Assembly (NCBI GenBank): GCA_035301485.1
Contig: DATGUF010000045.1
Location: 1-10,333 of the forward strand
DNA: 10,333 bases
Direction: 5' to 3'
Source of the DNA: CALEAR01 sp035301485
Lineage (GTDB): Bacteria; Pseudomonadota; Gammaproteobacteria; Pseudomonadales; Alcanivoracaceae
Part shown: piece by piece, positions 7,174-10,333 of the stretch
Position numbering within the stretch: position 1 is the first letter of the stretch
Layout: each line of letters begins with the position of its first letter
Translations under genes and position numbers: made by a program
The notes under the pieces: model-generated
Told to the model about the DNA's origin: nothing
Seen by the model: only the letters and a program-made list of their open reading frames with translations
The model's database searches: none

Positions 7174-7484
7174 TCCCCATTAGTTTGTTAGCCGGCTCAG
7201 CTGCGCTAGACGTATACGCCAACTATTGTGTAAAACGTTCGGTGGGATTTAGCCGCTGGGGCTGGGGTTTTCTAGCTTTGGCCAGCATTATCGTGGCTTT
7301 TGTGGTGCTGAGCTTTGCTGTGCGCTATTTGCCCCTAGGAGTGGCTTATGCCGTATGGGGCAGCCTCGGCATGGTGGGCACTGCGTTATTGGATATTTTT
7401 ATTTTCCGCTCGCCGCTGGGTAAAAAAGGTTGGGTAGGCATTTTCTTTATCGTTGCCGGCATGTTGCTACTGAACATGGCCTGA
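7167..7484 (+). CDS. SMR family transporter subunit, MdtI-like
   Basis: A 105-residue inner-membrane protein with four helices, the second half of a paired SMR transporter. It overlaps the MdtJ-like gene by seven bases (ATGTTAA), and AAGGAGG lies just upstream of the ATG. YAVWGSLG matches the MdtI-type loop YALWGGFG, and the C-terminal helix GWVGIFFIVAGMLLLNMA aligns with the end of MdtI. The helix 1 coupling residue is Asp15 (ALDVYANYCVK), where MdtI, EmrE and nearly all relatives have Glu. The pair therefore carries one Glu and one Asp. The family call is firm. Transport of polyamines, quaternary amines or methylated amines is possible and not decided by the sequence. Confidence 0.88.
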   Translation: MLIPISLLAGSAALDVYANYCVKRSVGFSRWGWGFLALASIIVAFVVLSFAVRYLPLGVAYAVWGSLGMVGTALLDIFIFRSPLGKKGWVGIFFIVAGMLLLNMA

Positions 7485-7488
7485 ATAA

Positions 7489-7523
7489 AAACGCCCGCGC
7501 TACCATGTGGCAGGCGGGCGTTT
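7489..7523. terminator. Bidirectional terminator between the SMR pair and tmm
   Basis: A 10-bp perfect stem, AAACGCCCGC (7489-7498) with GCGGGCGTTT (7514-7523), closes a 15-nt loop. On the minus strand the stem is continued by a T-rich tract (TTTTTATT), and on the plus strand by TTTG. It lies four bases after the MdtI-like stop and 24 bases after the tmm stop, so it can end both convergent transcripts, best on the tmm side. Confidence 0.88.
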
Positions 7524-7547
7524 GTGCTGCTGTGCAAACGCTAACGT

Positions 7548-8921
7548 TTACGAAGCTTTCAATTTTTTCTTAGCAACCAACTCTTCTGCCGTGGCCAAAT
7601 AACGCTCCATGGAATCATCAAGCTCATCCAACCACTTGGTATGATGCTCCGCCGCTTTGGTGCCTGTCATCACAGAAGTATAAGTCTTATCGCGATAACG
7701 CAGGATATCCTCTTCTTTATCACGCAACCAAGACTTAAACAGCTCCCCTACTTTTTCAATATCAAAGTTTGGGTAGTCTGTGCTATCCACCAATTCGCGG
7801 ATATACGCCGTTTGAAAATCCACATCATCATTAGGCGTTTCAATGGCATCTTGCTTCGCTAGCCACTTAGCAATGTCTTTGTCGCGCTCTGCTTTTTCAG
7901 GCAGTTCAATGGTGCCCATCATCACATCTCGGGCAAACCAAGCTTGTGCATCAAACATATTGAAGGTGTAATACTGGTCTTGCATGCCCAAGAAAATAAG
8001 ACGCGGCTGCTCATTAAAGATCACCCCTTTATACAATTTGTCAGGGTATAAGCAGTTGTTGTTCTCTAAGCGAAACTCATCGGGCAAGAACGGGAAGTTG
8101 TGCTGATAACCCGTGCAAAACACCACATCATCAAAACGTTGGCTAGTGCCATCACTAAAATGTGCCACATCACCTTCAAAGTGAGTCACCAAAGGCTTCT
8201 CTTGCATGCCTTCAGGCCAATCAAAACCAATGGGGTTGCTACGGTAGCTTAAGGTCACTGATTTAGCGCCGTGCTTGTGGCACTGCACGCCAATATCCTC
8301 AGCCGAATAGCTGCTACCGATCAGTAAAAGATCACGGTCAATGTGAGGCTCCGCACCGCGGAAGTCATGCGCATGCATAATCATCCCGGGGAACGTTTCG
8401 ATACCCTCAAAGTGCGGCATGTTCGGCACAGAGAAATGCCCCGAGGCCACCACTAAGTAATCAAATTCTTCTGTATAGGTTTTATCGTTGGCGAGATCGT
8501 CTAGCACCACGGTGAATTTTTGTGTGTTGTCATCGAAGCTCACCCAGCGCGCTGAGGTATTAAAACGGATAAACTCACGCGCATTGCTCTTTTCAATCCG
8601 GCCCTGAATGTAATCGAACAACACTTCACGGGGCGGGTAAGAGGAAATAGGACGACCAAAATGCTCATCAAAGGTGTAATCCGACAGCTCCAGACACTCT
8701 TTCGGGCCATTGGACCACAAGTAACGGTACATACTGCCATGCACCGGCTCACCGAACTGATCTAAACCTGTGCGCCATGTGTAATTCCACATGCCACCCC
8801 AGTTTGATTGCTTTTCAAAACAAACAATCTCAGGGATTTCTACGCCAGCACGCTGAAAAGACTCAAAGGCACGCAATTGTGCCAAGCCACTCGGGCCTGC
8901 ACCGATAATTCCAATTCTCAT
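7548..8921 (-). CDS. tmm: Trimethylamine monooxygenase (flavin-containing monooxygenase)
   Basis: This FAD- and NADPH-dependent enzyme oxidises trimethylamine to trimethylamine N-oxide. Homologues also oxidise dimethyl sulfide, indole and other soft nucleophiles. At 457 residues it matches the bacterial Tmm/bFMO family of Methylophaga and roseobacters. The FAD motif GAGPSG is at 7-12, and the FMO fingerprint FPGMIMHAHDF lies near 177-187. The NADPH motif GSSYSAED is at 202-209, with Tyr205 where I recall Tyr207 in the Methylophaga enzyme. YRYLWSNGPKECLE (65-78) supplies Asn71 near the flavin. The C-terminal part, with MFDAQAWFARDVMMG, also follows Tmm. The start has AGGA five bases upstream. 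No TMAO demethylase or methylamine genes are in the window, so TMAO may be made as an osmolyte or processed elsewhere. Transcription is probably from an extended -10 promoter 210 bases upstream, through a structured leader. Confidence 0.93.
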   Translation of the reverse strand: MRIGIIGAGPSGLAQLRAFESFQRAGVEIPEIVCFEKQSNWGGMWNYTWRTGLDQFGEPVHGSMYRYLWSNGPKECLELSDYTFDEHFGRPISSYPPREVLFDYIQGRIEKSNAREFIRFNTSARWVSFDDNTQKFTVVLDDLANDKTYTEEFDYLVVASGHFSVPNMPHFEGIETFPGMIMHAHDFRGAEPHIDRDLLLIGSSYSAEDIGVQCHKHGAKSVTLSYRSNPIGFDWPEGMQEKPLVTHFEGDVAHFSDGTSQRFDDVVFCTGYQHNFPFLPDEFRLENNNCLYPDKLYKGVIFNEQPRLIFLGMQDQYYTFNMFDAQAWFARDVMMGTIELPEKAERDKDIAKWLAKQDAIETPNDDVDFQTAYIRELVDSTDYPNFDIEKVGELFKSWLRDKEEDILRYRDKTYTSVMTGTKAAEHHTKWLDELDDSMERYLATAEELVAKKKLKAS

Positions 8922-8941
8922 ATTTTCCTACTTTTTCTGAC

Positions 8942-9128
8942 GCTAAACCTATTAAGGTTTGCAACAAGGCGCACAACAAAAAACACTGTGCAATAGCGCG
9001 GCCTCTGCCGCGGAAAGTGCGCCACTCCACTTACGCTGTCGCGTTTACGGGTGCTCAACAAGGACATGCTCTTAACATGTAAAGGCACGCAACCTTACGG
9101 CTGCAGATAGGTTCGGGTTAACGAACGG
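8942..9128 (-). ncRNA. Structured tmm 5' leader or small RNA, family not recognised
   Basis: Read on the minus strand from a predicted start near 9128, the region holds a chain of hairpins: GUUCG/CGAAC (9126-9111), GCAGCC-GUAA-GGUUGC with a GNRA tetraloop (9104-9089), ACAUG/CAUGU (9080-9064), and ACGC-GACA-GCGU (9044-9033), flanked by CAC/GUG. Next come CGCGGC-AGAG-GCCGCG (9012-8997) and GCACA/UGUGC with a loop containing six U (8991-8971). Last is AAACCU-UAAU-AGGUUU, extended by two GC pairs across a bulge (8962-8942), just before the tmm ribosome binding site. The tetraloop and the position behind a promoter favour the minus strand. I could not match it to a riboswitch, 6S RNA or other family from memory. 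It could be a cis-regulatory leader or a separate small RNA. Confidence 0.5.
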
Positions 9129-9134
9129 GGCGTA

Positions 9135-9143
9135 AGTATAACA
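9135..9143 (-). promoter_or_regulatory. Extended -10 promoter for the tmm leader
   Basis: On the minus strand TATACT (9140-9135) is preceded by TGT (9143-9141), an extended -10 element one mismatch from TATAAT. The -35 region is A/T-rich without a consensus match. The predicted start near 9128 is immediately before the first hairpin of the leader. About 110 bases of unstructured sequence separate it from the palindrome near the divergent gene. Confidence 0.6.
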
Positions 9144-9253
9144 CAAATAAAACAAAATATTTTCTTGCCGCCTCTGTAAACCGCTTCGCCGACACGCAAA
9201 CACCTGCTTACCTCACCAACACACAGGCATAATTTAGGCTTTATGGTTAACGC

Positions 9254-9287
9254 CAAGGCTATTTCAAATTATTTTGATATAGCCTTG
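9254..9287. promoter_or_regulatory. 34-bp palindrome, probable operator of the ArsR-methyltransferase gene
   Basis: The outer arms CAAGGCTAT (9254-9262) and ATAGCCTTG (9279-9287) are perfect inverted repeats. The inner arms TCAAA (9264-9268) and TTTGA (9273-9277) continue the same symmetry around 9270/9271, with only two mismatched pairs in 17. The right half covers the -35 box of the plus-strand promoter, so a bound dimer would block transcription. The A/T-rich TTCAAAT-type core resembles ArsR-family operators. Self-repression by the HTH domain of the next gene is inferred. Confidence 0.65.
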
Positions 9288-9302
9288 TAGTTCCGTTAGA
9301 AT
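9274..9302 (+). promoter_or_regulatory. Sigma70 promoter of the ArsR-methyltransferase gene, likely leaderless
   Basis: TTGATA (9274-9279) and TAGAAT (9297-9302) match the consensus at five of six positions each and are spaced by exactly 17 bases. The expected start, seven to eight bases after the -10 box, is 9309-9310, which coincides with the A of the ATG at 9310. There is no Shine-Dalgarno sequence between the -10 box and the ATG. Confidence 0.7.
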
Positions 9303-9309
9303 ACCGCCC

Positions 9310-10281
9310 ATGTCATCACAGCAACCCCAACAACAGCCAGCTATTGCATCACTTGCCACCTTACTTAAAGCAGCAAGCGATCCGTTACGGCTGCAGATTT
9401 TGCAAGTGCTCGGCAGCAACAGCTTTGCCGCCTCAGAATTGAGTGCCTTGCTGGGCTTGGCGCAATCACGCCTAAGCCACCATTTAAAGGTGTTGGCGCA
9501 GGCAGAATGGGTTGAGGCAAAACGTGAAGGCAACACTTTGTTTTACCGCCGCCGCTTGCCCAATTGGCACGGCAGCAAAGAAGTAGCAGCCCTGCAGCAG
9601 GCCGTTTTTGCTGCGGTGAACCATGCAGAGCGCCAACCTGCTGTGGAGGAGGCCCTGCTAAAAATAGAGCAGCAACGCAGCGCGCAAAGCCAAGCTTATT
9701 TCGCAGAACAAGGCGACATCAGCAACGATCCTGTTTTGGCTTACAGCGACGACTACCAAGATTTAGCTGCAAAAATGCTGCGCCGGGCCCTCCCCGAGAA
9801 AGCCACAAGCGCCTTAGAAATCGGCCCAGGCGAAGGCCATTTTCTCACGCGCATCGCGCCTTGGTTCCAACATTTAGTGGGCATTGATCGCAGCACAAGC
9901 ATGCTCGATCGTGCGCAAGAGCACTTTGCAACGCACGCCATGCCACCCACTGAATTAGTGCAAGGCAACTGGCCTCACAATGCGCCAGCACAGCAATTCG
10001 ACGCCGTAATTTTAAACATGGTGCTACACCACTTGGCCCATCCGGCAGACAGTTTTATCGCCGCGGCACGTCGCTTAAAACCAAAAGGCGTACTGCTTAT
10101 TACAGAGCTATGCGAGCACCAACAGCATTGGACAAAAGAAAAATGCGGGCATGTGTGGCTTGGCTTTGCAGCGGAAGATTTACAGCGTTGGGCCGCCGAA
10201 GCGGGCCTCGTGCCACAAGAGGTTCAATTCCTCGCCCTGCGCAATGGTTTTCAAATTCAAGTACGAAGTTTTGTGGCTTAA
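9310..10281 (+). CDS. ArsR-family HTH regulator fused to a SAM-dependent methyltransferase
   Basis: A 323-residue fusion. Residues 14-82 form an ArsR winged helix: LATLLKAASDPLRLQILQVL, then the recognition helix AQSRLSHHLKVLAQAEWV, then the wing REGNTLFYRR. A linker (about 85-145) leads to a class I methyltransferase domain with motif I LEIGPGEGHFL (169-179), motif II Asp193 in GIDRS, and FDAVILNMVLHHL (230-242). No metal-binding ELCVCD motif is seen, so metal sensing is unlikely. I recall the same architecture next to metK in Pseudomonas (PA0547 type), which suggests sensing of SAM or SAH for the methyl cycle, but the substrate is unknown. The ATG lacks a ribosome binding site and lies at the predicted transcription start. 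No other in-frame start would keep the whole HTH. It is divergent from tmm and is followed by what is probably metK. Confidence 0.9.
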   Translation: MSSQQPQQQPAIASLATLLKAASDPLRLQILQVLGSNSFAASELSALLGLAQSRLSHHLKVLAQAEWVEAKREGNTLFYRRRLPNWHGSKEVAALQQAVFAAVNHAERQPAVEEALLKIEQQRSAQSQAYFAEQGDISNDPVLAYSDDYQDLAAKMLRRALPEKATSALEIGPGEGHFLTRIAPWFQHLVGIDRSTSMLDRAQEHFATHAMPPTELVQGNWPHNAPAQQFDAVILNMVLHHLAHPADSFIAAARRLKPKGVLLITELCEHQQHWTKEKCGHVWLGFAAEDLQRWAAEAGLVPQEVQFLALRNGFQIQVRSFVA

Positions 10282-10299
10282 TCGCAGCCGCTACCACAC

Positions 10300-10319
10300 A
10301 ACGGTGCCTTGGCATCGTT
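10300..10319 (+). repeat. Hairpin between the methyltransferase gene and the next gene
   Basis: AACGGTGC and GCATCGTT pair over eight positions with one G-U pair and a CTTG loop. The hairpin starts 19 bases after the stop codon. Only three T follow, so termination would be partial at best. It may act as an attenuator or mRNA-stabilising element before the next gene. Confidence 0.45.
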
Positions 10320-10324
10320 TAAGA

Positions 10325-10333
10325 ACGGAGACA
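10325..10333 (+). promoter_or_regulatory. Ribosome binding site of a gene starting outside the window
   Basis: CGGAG near the very end sits at the right distance for a start codon at or just after 10334. By comparison with the Pseudomonas gene order this next gene is probably metK (S-adenosylmethionine synthase), but no coding sequence is visible here. Confidence 0.5.

Noticed and set aside
8997..9128. 6S RNA, SAM riboswitch or SAH riboswitch in the tmm leader
   Set aside because: Short similarities to 6S (GUUCG, UUGUUGAGCA, GCGGCA) are present, but the ends do not pair into the 6S rod and the conserved 3' half is missing. Conserved SAM-I and SAH riboswitch cores are not seen on either strand.
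9243..9290. Possible 15-codon leader peptide (ATG at 9243, TAG at 9288)
   Set aside because: No ribosome binding site, and it lies upstream of the predicted transcription start. Its sequence is dominated by the palindrome.
9264..9536. 90-residue minus-strand open frame antisense to the ArsR domain
   Set aside because: A shadow of the real plus-strand gene, without a ribosome binding site or recognisable features.

Overview
The window looks like a chromosomal segment from a marine gammaproteobacterium. A central-carbon operon lies on the minus strand in the order transketolase, GAPDH-family dehydrogenase, phosphoglycerate kinase, class II aldolase. It is separated by a few kb from a divergent ArsR-methyltransferase fusion gene on the plus strand. 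From memory, this resembles the Pseudomonas aeruginosa metK / PA0547 / tktA / epd / pgk / fda neighbourhood. A trimethylamine monooxygenase gene points to a marine lifestyle. I cannot name the genus.

Layout: (1) 1-50, a plus-strand terminator of a gene outside the window. (2) 51-989 (-), an alpha/beta hydrolase of the monoacylglycerol lipase type with its own promoter. (3) 1097-6457 (-), the tightly packed operon tkt > gap/epd > pgk > fba, ending in a strong terminator and carrying a second, intra-operon terminator-like hairpin between pgk and fba. (4) 6820-7484 (+), two overlapping SMR transporter genes resembling MdtJ and MdtI. (5) 7548-8921 (-), tmm, convergent with the SMR pair across a shared bidirectional terminator. 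(6) 8922-9309, a 388-base divergent intergenic region. It holds a probable tmm promoter, a roughly 207-nt tmm leader with several stable hairpins, a 34-bp palindrome, and a near-consensus promoter whose start point falls on the ATG of the next gene. (7) 9310-10281 (+), the ArsR-type HTH plus SAM-dependent methyltransferase fusion. (8) 10300-10333, a hairpin and a ribosome binding site for a next gene that begins just outside, probably metK.

The four operon genes act together in lower and gluconeogenic glycolysis and the non-oxidative pentose phosphate pathway, and possibly pyridoxal phosphate precursor synthesis if the dehydrogenase is Epd. The SMR pair and tmm sit between two units that I recall as neighbours in Pseudomonas. 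They look like an accessory insertion for handling small amines: TMA oxidation to the osmolyte TMAO, and export of cationic amines. The most interesting signals are the structured tmm leader, the palindrome plus leaderless promoter of the ArsR-methyltransferase gene, the Glu/Asp asymmetry in the SMR pair, and the unusual residues around the catalytic cysteine of the GAPDH-family enzyme.
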